Positions 1-6,956 of a DNA stretch of 8,581 nt are shown here, in pieces (position 1 is the stretch's first letter; each line of letters begins with the position of its first letter). Under the pieces are notes generated by a model. The model was not told the DNA's origin, made no database searches, and worked only from the letters and a program-made list of their open reading frames with translations. The stretch lies in NCBI GenBank assembly GCA_001805085.1, contig MHEA01000144.1, positions 5,755 through 14,335 of the forward strand, in the 5' to 3' direction. Source of the stretch: Nitrospirae bacterium GWC2_57_9 (GTDB lineage Bacteria; Nitrospirota; UBA9217). The translations under genes and the position numbers were made by a program.

Positions 1-1027
1 AGACCTCGATGTCATAGGTCTTGGCCGCAGAAAAACCCATATCCCCGGTGCAGAGCACGATCACCCGGTACGGGAGACCGAGGCGTTTCAGCACTTCTTC
101 CGCATTCCCGGTCAGTTTCTCCAGCTCATCGTAGGAGCTTTCCGGTTTCGCAAACTTTACGAGCTCGACCTTGTTGAACTGGTGTTGCCGGATAAGGCCA
201 CGTGTGTCCTTGCCGTAAGAACCCGCCTCCCTGCGGAAGCAGGGCGTATAGGCCGTGAACAGGACGGGAAGGCTTTCCTCGGGAAGAACTTCGTCCCGAT
301 AGATATTGGTTACCGGAACTTCTGCAGTAGGGATCAGATAATAGGTGCCGTTCTCCACCCGGAAGAGCTCTTCTTCGAACTTCGGCAGCTGGCCTGTTGC
401 CGTCATGCTCATCTTATTCACCATGAACGGCGGCAACACCTCGGTATAACCGTGCCCGGTCGTGTGCAGATCGAGCATGAAGTTGATCAGGGCGCGTTCC
501 AGTCTGGCGCCCATGCCTTTATAAAGAGCAAAACGTGCCCCGGTGATCTTGGCAGCCCGGTCGAAATCGATGATATCGAGATACTCTGCCAGGTCCCAGT
601 GCGGCTTGGGTTCGAAAGAAAACTTGGGCAGCTCCCCCCCCTGGGGCGACCAGCGCCGCAGTTCCCTGTTTTCCTGTTCGTCTTTCCCGTCCGGAACGGA
701 GCTGTGCGGGAGGTTCGGGATGGTCAGGAGGAGCGAACGCTGTGCGTCCTCCACTTCACGGGTACTGTTCTCGAGATCAGCGATCTTGTCGCCGACCGCG
801 CGCATCTCGGCGACCTTGTCCTCTGCCGGCTGCCCGGCCTTCTTCAGCCGTCCGATCTCCTCGGAGGCCTCGTTTCGGCTGCGGCGAAGCGTTTCGATCT
901 CCTGCTGTGCCTGACGACGCCGGACATCGAGCGAGAGGAACTCAGTCAGGTCCAGCGTAATGCCTCGTCGCGCCAGCCCTGCCTTGACCTGTTCCGGATT
1001 TTCCCTTACAAGCCGCAAATCAAGCAT
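1..1027 (-). CDS. serS: Seryl-tRNA synthetase, C-terminus cut by window edge
   Basis: Class II aminoacyl-tRNA synthetase that charges tRNA-Ser with serine in the cytoplasm. 342 residues are visible from the start ATG at 1027; about 85 C-terminal residues of the usual ~425 lie outside, including class II motif 3. Residues 1-10 read MLDLRLVREN, the normal SerRS beginning. A charged, helical tRNA-binding arm (coiled coil) spans roughly 30-100. The motif 1 region is near 173-200 and ends in EVLPP. The serine-site PTAE is at 233-236. Motif 2 begins CFRREAGSYGKDTRG at 263, with the ATP-contacting Arg/Glu at 265-267. The frame is open throughout, so the gene looks intact. It starts 27 bases after the lipoprotein stop, suggesting cotranscription. 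An AAGGAG lies 13 bases before the ATG, rather far. The identification is firm; only the 3' end is unknown. Confidence 0.97.
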   Translation of the reverse strand, partial: MLDLRLVRENPEQVKAGLARRGITLDLTEFLSLDVRRRQAQQEIETLRRSRNEASEEIGRLKKAGQPAEDKVAEMRAVGDKIADLENSTREVEDAQRSLLLTIPNLPHSSVPDGKDEQENRELRRWSPQGGELPKFSFEPKPHWDLAEYLDIIDFDRAAKITGARFALYKGMGARLERALINFMLDLHTTGHGYTEVLPPFMVNKMSMTATGQLPKFEEELFRVENGTYYLIPTAEVPVTNIYRDEVLPEESLPVLFTAYTPCFRREAGSYGKDTRGLIRQHQFNKVELVKFAKPESSYDELEKLTGNAEEVLKRLGLPYRVIVLCTGDMGFSAAKTYDIEV

Positions 1028-1040
1028 TTAAAGTAGCATT

Positions 1041-1046
1041 CTCCTT
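1041..1046 (-). promoter_or_regulatory. Ribosome-binding site of serS
   Basis: AAGGAG on the minus strand in the 27-base gap between the lipoprotein gene and serS. The spacer to the serS ATG (1027) is 13 bases, longer than the usual 5-9. A nearer ATG at 1039 runs into a TAA after three codons, directly before the serS ATG. The serS start is fixed by the conserved N-terminus, so this is its only credible Shine-Dalgarno site. Confidence 0.55.
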
Positions 1047-1054
1047 CTTCGTTG

Positions 1055-1843
1055 TCAATAACTTTTCTTGATGATCCTGGTCTCTAACGCCTTTATCTTG
1101 ACCGCGATGGCTTCTTTGTTCTGGTAGACCGGCTCGATTTCGCGGTAGAGCTTCAGCGCTTCGGTCAGTTTATCCCCCGCTTCAAGACACCCGGCCAGGG
1201 CGAAGCTGGCTTTGACGGCCAGTTCTTGATCGGAGTTGTTTTCGAGCGCTTTTCGGTAGTATCCTTCTGCCTGCTCGAGCTCTCCTTTTGAAAAAGCCGT
1301 CGTGCCCAGGCGGTAATAGCCAAGTCGCACATTCGGTCCCGCCGGGAACTCCGTTACCTGCCGGGTCCAGGCTTCGCGCGCCTCTTCACTCTTTCCCGTC
1401 CTGAACAGACAGTCCGCCAGGCTATAGAGGCTCTTTTCTCTCACGTCGCGGTTTGAATACTCGATGGCCCTGTGGTACTCCTCAACGGCGCGCCCGTAGT
1501 CGCTGTACCCCAGTTCGTAGATCTGAGCGATGTACCATTGGGTCTGAGGCGCCGTTTCCCGGCTAGGGTACCGCTTCAAAAGCACTTGCAACGTTTGAAG
1601 CGCCTTTTCGGTCTGGCCCAAATACAGGAACTGAGTAACGCCGGCCCAATAGAGCGCATCGTCCGCGCGGGAGCTGTATGGGTGTTCCTTAACAATAGCG
1701 AAGTACATCCTGACCGCGTTCGGATAATCTCCGGCATTCCAGCGCTTGGTCGCGGCCTCGTACTCCCGAATGGCGGTTTTGTCGAACACATCGCACCCGC
1801 CCAGCATGCTGCCGAGCAGGAGCAGAATAAAAATTTTCTTCAT
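1055..1843 (-). CDS. TPR-repeat lipoprotein (BamD/CpoB-like architecture)
   Basis: A 262-residue exported protein. Residues 1-16 form a lipoprotein signal peptide: KK, then a hydrophobic IFILLLL stretch, then lipobox LGGC with acylated Cys17. The mature part is helical with about six TPR-like units, near 25-56, 60-93, 101-130, 136-168, 173-204 and 210-240. Typical TPR spacing shows in YPNAVRMYFAIVKEHP and ELEQAEGYYRKAL. Length and layout resemble BamD (outer-membrane assembly) and CpoB/YbgF, but I see no signature that fixes either, so its role is probably a protein-protein scaffold at the cell envelope. Asp18 follows the acylated Cys; in enterobacteria Asp at this position retains lipoproteins in the inner membrane, so the location is uncertain. 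The gene overlaps the gyrA stop by ATGA and has only a weak ribosome site (GGA), suggesting translational coupling to gyrA. A TPR lipoprotein after gyrA is, as I recall, also found in Geobacter-type genomes. Confidence 0.85.
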   Translation of the reverse strand: MKKIFILLLLGSMLGGCDVFDKTAIREYEAATKRWNAGDYPNAVRMYFAIVKEHPYSSRADDALYWAGVTQFLYLGQTEKALQTLQVLLKRYPSRETAPQTQWYIAQIYELGYSDYGRAVEEYHRAIEYSNRDVREKSLYSLADCLFRTGKSEEAREAWTRQVTEFPAGPNVRLGYYRLGTTAFSKGELEQAEGYYRKALENNSDQELAVKASFALAGCLEAGDKLTEALKLYREIEPVYQNKEAIAVKIKALETRIIKKSY

Positions 1844-4332
1844 GGTTCCGTGCTATCCGGTCCGGCTGCAGCTTCCGGCAAGGTCTTGTCGGGAGACGGC
1901 TCCTTCTCGTCCTCACGCTCGACCACCTTCGCGAAGCTGACGACCTTGTCTCCCGCTTCCGTATCAAAGAGACGGACCCCTTGCGTATTTCTTCCCTGGA
2001 CCGAGATATCCTTGCTCCTGATCCGCAGGACCTTTCCGTTCGACGTGATAAGCAGGATCTCGTCGTCCTGTGAGACCTGGGCCATGCCGATAACCTGGCC
2101 GTTCTTCTCGGTGATCTTGATTGTGATGATCCCCTTGCCGCCCCTGCCCTGGCTCCGGTAGTCTTCAAGGGTACTCCGCTTACCGTACCCGTTCTCGGTC
2201 ACCGTCAGGATAGTAGAGTCGTCGCGCACGATCTCCATGCCCACGACCTGGTTGCCCTCATCGAGTCTAATGCCGATCACGCCTTTGCCCGTCCGGCCGA
2301 TCTCGCGCACGTCGGTCTCGGAGAAGCGGATCGAAAGCCCGTGCCGTGTTCCGAGGAAAACGTCGCGTTTGCCGTCGGTCACCTCGGCGGAGATCAGTTC
2401 GTCCGCCTCGTCGAGAGTGATCGCAATGATGCCGGAGGGCCGGGGATGGCTGTAAGACTCCAGCTCCGTCTTCTTGATAATGCCGTTCTTGGTCGCCATC
2501 AGAATGTAGTGTCCCGGGGTGAATTCACGGATCGGAAGCGCTGCCGTCACCCGCTCGTCCTGGCTTATCTGGATGAGGTTGACGATGGCCTTGCCCTTGG
2601 CCTGCCTTCCCGCCTCGGGTATCTGGTGCACCTTAAGCCAGTAGACGCGGCCCTTATTGGTAAAGAAAAGAATATAGCTGTGGGTGGTCGCGGTGAAAAG
2701 CCTGGCCACGAAGTCCTCTGCCTTGGTCTCCATGCCGATCTTGCCCTTGCCCCCGCGGCGCTGGGCCCGGTACGTGGTCAGCGGGTTCCGCTTGATATAC
2801 CCTGCGTGGGAGATGGTAATCACCATCTCCTCGTCCTTGATCAGGTCTTCGATGTCGATCTCCGAGGCCTCGGCCACGATCTCGGTCCTGCGCGCATCGC
2901 CGTATTCCTGCTTGATAGCAAGGAGTTCGTCGCGGATTATCGTCATGACGAGGGCGTCGGACGCCAGGATCTCGTTCAGGCGGGCTATCTCCCGGAGCAC
3001 TTCCTCGTATTCCGCGATGATCTTGTCGCGCTCGAGCCCGGTCAACCGCTGCAGCCGCATGTCCAGGATTGCCTGGGCCTGGATCTCGGAAAGCTTGAAC
3101 TCGCGGACGAGGCCGTTCCTGGCCTCCTCCGGGCTTTGCGATGCCTTAATAAGAGCGATCACGGCATCGAGGTTCTCAAGGGCTATCTTGAGGCCCAGGA
3201 GGATATGCGCCCGCTCCTCGGCCTTCCTCAGGTCATACCTGGTCCTGCGCAGCACCACTTCTCTGCGGTGCTGGATGAAATACGAGAGCAGCTTGCGAAG
3301 GTTCAGGACCCGCGGCTGGTTGTTCACGAGCGCGAGCATGATCACGCCGAAGGTGGACTGCATCGCCGTATGCTTGAAGAGCTGGTTCAGTACGACCGAC
3401 GCAATCTCACCTTTTTTCAGGTCGATCGCGATTCGCATGCCTTCGCGGTCGGACTCATCACGGATCTCGGAGATGCCCGTGATCTTTTTCTCCTGCACCA
3501 GTTCTGCGATGCGCTCGAGCAGGCGGGCCTTGTTCACCTGGTAGGGAAGCTCGGTAACAATAATGCTCTCGCGCTCACCCTTGCCTTCCTCGATCGTGGC
3601 CCTTGCCCGCATCTGAATGATGCCGCGCCCCGTCATGAATGCCTGCTTGATCCCTTCATATCCGTGGATGAAAGCTGCTGTAGGAAAGTCAGGGCCTTTG
3701 ATAACGGACATCAGCTCCTGAATCGTGACTTCGGGATGGTCGATCATCATCACGAGTCCGTCCACGATCTCGCCCAGGTTGTGCGGCGGGATGTTCGTGG
3801 CCATTCCGACGGCGATACCGGCTGACCCGTTGATCAGGAGGTTCGGCACGCGTGTAGGAAGCACGGAGGGTTCTACGGTTGTGTCGTCGAAGTTCGGGAC
3901 GAAATCGACCGTCTCCTTGTCGATGTCGGCCAGCAACTCCTCTGCCAGCTTCGTGAGCCGCGCTTCCGTGTAGCGGTATGCTGCTGCCGGGTCGCCGTCC
4001 ACGGAACCGAAGTTGCCCTGGCCGTCCACCAGCAGGTAACGCAGGTTAAAGTCCTGGGCCATCCTGACCATGGTGTCGTATACAGCGCTGTCGCCGTGGG
4101 GATGGTACTTCTTCAACACTTCGCCGACCACGCCCGCGCTCTTGGAATATTTTTTATTGTGCAGAAGTCCTTCCCTGAACATGGCATAGAGGATCCGGCG
4201 ATGCACCGGCTTCAGCCCGTCGCGTACATCGGGAAGAGCCCGCCCCACGATCACGCTCATGGAGTAATCGAGGTAGGCGGTCTTCATCTCCTGCTCTATA
4301 TTGATCTGGGATTTTATTTCTTGAGGTTCCAT
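1840..4332 (-). CDS. gyrA: DNA gyrase subunit A
   Basis: Breakage-reunion subunit of DNA gyrase, which with GyrB introduces negative supercoils using ATP. It has 830 residues. The N-terminal winged-helix domain holds KPVHRRILYAM (41-51) and the quinolone pocket KYHPHGDSAVYDT (75-87). Ser82 and Asp86 match E. coli Ser83 and Asp87, the drug-sensitive type. The catalytic tyrosine is Tyr121 in YRYTEARL. A coiled-coil/C-gate region precedes the C-terminal beta-pinwheel. The GyrA-box QRRGGKG at 524-530 separates this from ParC, and a second box, QGRGGKG, lies at 728-734. The last ~25 residues form an acidic, Pro-rich tail. The ATG at 4332 was chosen because residues from IEQEMKTAYLDYSMSV align with other GyrA N-termini. 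The ribosome site is weak (AGGA 14 bases upstream). It follows gyrB after a 99-base spacer and overlaps the lipoprotein start. Confidence 0.98.
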   Translation of the reverse strand: MEPQEIKSQINIEQEMKTAYLDYSMSVIVGRALPDVRDGLKPVHRRILYAMFREGLLHNKKYSKSAGVVGEVLKKYHPHGDSAVYDTMVRMAQDFNLRYLLVDGQGNFGSVDGDPAAAYRYTEARLTKLAEELLADIDKETVDFVPNFDDTTVEPSVLPTRVPNLLINGSAGIAVGMATNIPPHNLGEIVDGLVMMIDHPEVTIQELMSVIKGPDFPTAAFIHGYEGIKQAFMTGRGIIQMRARATIEEGKGERESIIVTELPYQVNKARLLERIAELVQEKKITGISEIRDESDREGMRIAIDLKKGEIASVVLNQLFKHTAMQSTFGVIMLALVNNQPRVLNLRKLLSYFIQHRREVVLRRTRYDLRKAEERAHILLGLKIALENLDAVIALIKASQSPEEARNGLVREFKLSEIQAQAILDMRLQRLTGLERDKIIAEYEEVLREIARLNEILASDALVMTIIRDELLAIKQEYGDARRTEIVAEASEIDIEDLIKDEEMVITISHAGYIKRNPLTTYRAQRRGGKGKIGMETKAEDFVARLFTATTHSYILFFTNKGRVYWLKVHQIPEAGRQAKGKAIVNLIQISQDERVTAALPIREFTPGHYILMATKNGIIKKTELESYSHPRPSGIIAITLDEADELISAEVTDGKRDVFLGTRHGLSIRFSETDVREIGRTGKGVIGIRLDEGNQVVGMEIVRDDSTILTVTENGYGKRSTLEDYRSQGRGGKGIITIKITEKNGQVIGMAQVSQDDEILLITSNGKVLRIRSKDISVQGRNTQGVRLFDTEAGDKVVSFAKVVEREDEKEPSPDKTLPEAAAGPDSTEP

Positions 4333-4350
4333 ATCGTTAAGGCAAATCCT

Positions 4351-4362
4351 AAATTCGAATTT
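4351..4362. repeat. 12-bp perfect palindrome upstream of gyrA
   Basis: AAATTCGAATTT is its own reverse complement and ends 18 bases before the gyrA ATG. TTCGAA occurs twice, at 4354-4359 and 4361-4366. It could be a binding site in the gyrA leader or part of the degenerate repeat next to it; the sequence alone does not decide. Confidence 0.5.
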
Positions 4363-4425
4363 CGAAGCTCTAAAGGGAATACGTTTTCACTTTTGTTTAG
4401 GGTTTAAATTAGTGTTTGGTGCTTG
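4363..4425 (-). repeat. Repeat-like spacer block between gyrB and gyrA, copy A
   Basis: In the gyrB-gyrA spacer (4333-4431) the minus strand carries CAAGCACCAAACACTAAT (4425-4408) and, further on, TTTAGAGCTTCG (4374-4363). The spacer before gyrB holds close relatives of both parts in the same order and orientation: 15 of 17 aligned bases in the first part with one gap, and 11 of 12 in the second. The centre between the parts is not conserved. The AT-rich style differs from the GC-rich genes. I read it as a degenerate dispersed intergenic repeat; no coding or transposase sequence is present. Confidence 0.5.
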
Positions 4426-4431
4426 TCCCTA

Positions 4432-6834
4432 TTAGACATCCAGGTTCCGGACTTCCAGCGCATGCCGCTGGATAAAGGCCCTTCGCGGTTCGACCTGGTC
4501 GCCCATGAGAATGGTAAAGATCTCGTCAGCCTTGACCGAGTCCTCGATCGTGACCTGCAGGAAGGTCCGCTTCTCCGGGTCCATCGTCGTCTGCCAGAGC
4601 TGCTCCGGGTTCATCTCGCCCAGCCCCTTGTATCGCTGAATCGCGAGGCCCTTCTTGCCCAGGTCAAGCACATGACGCACGAGCTTGCCTGTGTCGTTGA
4701 ACCCCTTTTCCTCTCCCTTTTCCCGCACCCGATAGGCCGGTCCGTCAAGGCCGAGCAGAGCCGGCGATATGCTCTGGAGCTCCCGGAACTCGGGGGTCGT
4801 GACGAAGTTCTCATCGATCAGAATGCTGGAGTGAGCTGCTTCGTATTTCGTATCGAACTGCAGCCGGAAGGCCTGGTGCTCCTCATCCGGTTCGATCGCC
4901 CAGTCGACGGCGGTCTTGGGATGGAATTTCCTGAGATACTCCTCTATGGTCTGGGCAACTGCCTTCAGCTTGTCCTCTTCCTTCAGGACAGCCTTGGTGA
5001 ACGTTTTGTCCAGCAGCAGCGCACGCAGCACCATCACGTCCAGCCGTTTTCTGCGGAACTTGTCGAGAGTCTTTTCGAACTGCACAAGCTTCTTGAGCAT
5101 GGCGATCAGCCGATCCCCCGCGAGCCAGCTGTCCTGTTCAGGGGAAAAGAGCTCGATATCCTCCGCTGCAAGGTCGAGCAGGAAGTCTTCCATGCGGGAA
5201 TCGTCCTTGATGTACCGCTCCGTCTTGCCGCGCTTGACCTTGAACAGCGGCGGCTGGGCGATGTACAAGTAGCCCCGCTCGATGATCTGCGGCATTTGCC
5301 GGTAGAAGAACGTGAGCAGCAGTGTCCGGATATGGGCGCCGTCCACGTCGGCGTCGGTCATGATCACGATGCGATGATAGCGCAGTTTTGCGATGTCGAA
5401 CTCTTCGGGGCCGATGCTGGTGCCGAGGGCGGTAATGAGGACCTTGATCTCGTCGCTCGACAGCATCTTGTCGAAGCGGGCCTTTTCGACGTTCAGGATC
5501 TTGCCCTTGAGCGGAAGGATCGCCTGGTTCTTGCGGTCCCTGCCCTGCTTGGCAGACCCGCCTGCCGAGTCTCCTTCGACGATGAAGAGCTCCGACAGCG
5601 CCGGGTCCTTCTCCTGGCAATCAGCAAGCTTGCCGGGAAGCGTCGAGGAGTCGAGCACTCCCTTGCGCCGTGTCAACTCCCGCGCCTTGCGGGCGGCCTC
5701 GCGGGCGCGCGCCGCGTTCATCCCCTTTTCCGCGACCTTGCGCGCCACCAGAGGATTCTCCTCGAGGTAGGAGCCGAGCGACTCGTTCACCATGGCCTCG
5801 ACGATGCCCTTGACCTCGCTATTGCCCAGCTTTGTCTTGGTCTGGCCTTCGAACTGAGGGTTCGGGAGGCGCACGCTCACCACGGCGGTCAGGCCTTCCC
5901 GGACATCTTCGCCCGAGAGCGCCTCGGCCCCGTTCTTCTGGAGGCCGCTCGAAAGCGCATAAGCATTGACCGTGCGGGTCAGCGCGGCCTTGAATCCGAC
6001 CAGGTGGGTGCCGCCCTCCTGGGTGTTGATGTTGTTCGCGAAGGAAAAGACCTGCTCCACATAGCTGTCGTTGTACTGAAAAGCGATCTCGACGAAGATG
6101 CCTTCCCGTTCCTTGCTCAAGTAGATCGGTGCCGGATGGAGCGACGTTTTGTTCTTATTCAGATACTCGATGAACGAGGCGATGCCGCCCTCGTAAAAAA
6201 AGGTCTGCTTCTTGCCGGAACGCTCGTCCTGGACCGAGATCTTGAGCCCGCGGTTCAGGAAGGCGAGCTCCCGGAGCCGCTGCGACAGGACATCGTAGCT
6301 GTATTCCCGATCCTCGAAGATCAGGTAGTCGGGCTTGAAGGTGATCTTGGTGCCCGTCGTCGCGGTCGTACCCGTGACGGCCAGGGGCGCCAGCGGCGTT
6401 CCCCGTTCGTACCTCTGCTGGAAGACCTTGCTGTCCTGTTTGATCTCGAGCTCGAGCCACTCGGACAGCGCATTCACGACCGAGACGCCTACCCCGTGGA
6501 GGCCGCCGGAGACCTTGTACGCATCGCCGTCGAATTTGCCTCCCGCATGGAGCACGGTAAGGGCCACCTCTGCGGCCGACCGCTTCTGCCCGCTGTGCAT
6601 CTGCGTGGGAATGCCCCGTCCGTCGTCTATCACGGTCACGCTGTTGTCGATATGGATAATGACATCGATGTTCTTGCAGAAGCTGGCCATGGCTTCGTCC
6701 ACGCTGTTGTCCACGATCTCGTAGACGAGGTGATGCAGGCCCACGCTCCCGGTGCTGCCGATGTACATGGCCGGCCGTTTGCGCACTGCTTCGAGACCTT
6801 CAAGCACTTTTATGCTGTCTGCGGTATATTCCAT
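4432..6834 (-). CDS. gyrB: DNA gyrase subunit B
   Basis: ATPase subunit of DNA gyrase. From the ATG at 6834 it has 800 residues, the long Gram-negative type; short GyrB proteins are near 640. The GHKL ATPase domain shows YEIVDNSVDEA with catalytic Glu39, Asn43 and Asp46 (E. coli Glu42, Asn46, Asp49), IDDGRGIP with Asp70, GGLHGVGVSVVNALS, and the QTKTKLGN lysine loop. The Toprim domain has VEGDSAGGSAKQGR with Glu420, and MTDADVDGAHIR with Asp494, Asp496 and Asp498 for metal binding. An insert of roughly 170 residues follows, then the conserved tail QRYKGLGEMNPEQLW and a C-terminus ending VRNLDV. The start is set by MEYTADSIKVLEGLEAVRKR, the normal GyrB N-terminus, and a GAGGAG just upstream. 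The frame stays open upstream to ATG 6894 and TTG 6900, but those add residues unlike GyrB. A terminator-like hairpin sits immediately before the ribosome site. Confidence 0.98.
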   Translation of the reverse strand: MEYTADSIKVLEGLEAVRKRPAMYIGSTGSVGLHHLVYEIVDNSVDEAMASFCKNIDVIIHIDNSVTVIDDGRGIPTQMHSGQKRSAAEVALTVLHAGGKFDGDAYKVSGGLHGVGVSVVNALSEWLELEIKQDSKVFQQRYERGTPLAPLAVTGTTATTGTKITFKPDYLIFEDREYSYDVLSQRLRELAFLNRGLKISVQDERSGKKQTFFYEGGIASFIEYLNKNKTSLHPAPIYLSKEREGIFVEIAFQYNDSYVEQVFSFANNINTQEGGTHLVGFKAALTRTVNAYALSSGLQKNGAEALSGEDVREGLTAVVSVRLPNPQFEGQTKTKLGNSEVKGIVEAMVNESLGSYLEENPLVARKVAEKGMNAARAREAARKARELTRRKGVLDSSTLPGKLADCQEKDPALSELFIVEGDSAGGSAKQGRDRKNQAILPLKGKILNVEKARFDKMLSSDEIKVLITALGTSIGPEEFDIAKLRYHRIVIMTDADVDGAHIRTLLLTFFYRQMPQIIERGYLYIAQPPLFKVKRGKTERYIKDDSRMEDFLLDLAAEDIELFSPEQDSWLAGDRLIAMLKKLVQFEKTLDKFRRKRLDVMVLRALLLDKTFTKAVLKEEDKLKAVAQTIEEYLRKFHPKTAVDWAIEPDEEHQAFRLQFDTKYEAAHSSILIDENFVTTPEFRELQSISPALLGLDGPAYRVREKGEEKGFNDTGKLVRHVLDLGKKGLAIQRYKGLGEMNPEQLWQTTMDPEKRTFLQVTIEDSVKADEIFTILMGDQVEPRRAFIQRHALEVRNLDV

Positions 6835-6837
6835 CCA

Positions 6838-6843
6838 CTCCTC
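6838..6843 (-). promoter_or_regulatory. Ribosome-binding site of gyrB
   Basis: GAGGAG on the minus strand, three bases before the gyrB ATG at 6834; the GAGG part has the more usual spacing of five. It supports ATG 6834 over the upstream in-frame ATG 6894 and TTG 6900. It lies two bases beyond the U-tract of the hairpin, so the two elements are almost fused. Confidence 0.7.
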
Positions 6844-6845
6844 GT

Positions 6846-6881
6846 AAAAAAGGGGATTTGTCCGTGCCGGAGCAATCCCCT
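6846..6881 (-). terminator. Intrinsic terminator or attenuator hairpin in the gyrB leader
   Basis: Read on the minus strand, AGGGGATT (6881-6874) pairs perfectly with AATCCCCT (6858-6851). Inside, TCCG (6871-6868) pairs with CGGA (6864-6861) around a three-base loop GCA. The two stems are separated by a 2x2 mismatch. The 3' side runs straight into six T bases (6851-6846, the first also pairing at the stem base). This is the classic form of a Rho-independent terminator. It lies after dnaN but immediately before the gyrB Shine-Dalgarno site, leaving no room for a promoter between hairpin and gene. Transcripts entering gyrB must therefore read through it, which suggests attenuation of gyrB or partial termination after dnaN. 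The structure is seen directly; its activity is inferred. Confidence 0.65.
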
Positions 6882-6902
6882 CACTAGCACACATTCTCAA
6901 TC

Positions 6903-6956
6903 CGAAACTCTAAATCCTGGACGTCCAGCCGGGACGCTCATTAGGATTCGTGCTTG
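6903..6956 (-). repeat. Repeat-like spacer block between dnaN and gyrB, copy B
   Basis: The minus strand carries CAAGCACGAATCCTAAT (6956-6940) and then TTTAGAGTTTCG (6914-6903), matching the two parts of the block downstream of gyrB in the same order. The middle differs: here it is GC-rich and contains a 12-bp palindrome. The two copies flank gyrB in direct orientation, about 2.5 kb apart. There is no open frame of interest inside. Confidence 0.5.
6917..6928. repeat. 12-bp perfect palindrome in the dnaN-gyrB spacer
   Basis: CTGGACGTCCAG is a perfect inverted repeat, inside the variable middle of the repeat-like block upstream of gyrB. It could be an operator for a dimeric regulator or a hairpin arm in the leader RNA. 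No known operator consensus was recognised. Confidence 0.45.

Noticed and set aside
182..1036. 284-codon plus-strand open frame
   Set aside because: Antisense to serS, whose catalytic motifs are intact.
1030..1058. Perfect TTGACA -35 box before serS with a TACTTT box 17 bases on
   Set aside because: The -10 box matches only 3 of 6, and transcription would start inside the serS coding sequence, losing the start codon.
2341..3825. 494-codon plus-strand open frame inside gyrA
   Set aside because: Shadow of gyrA codons; no ribosome site or protein family features.
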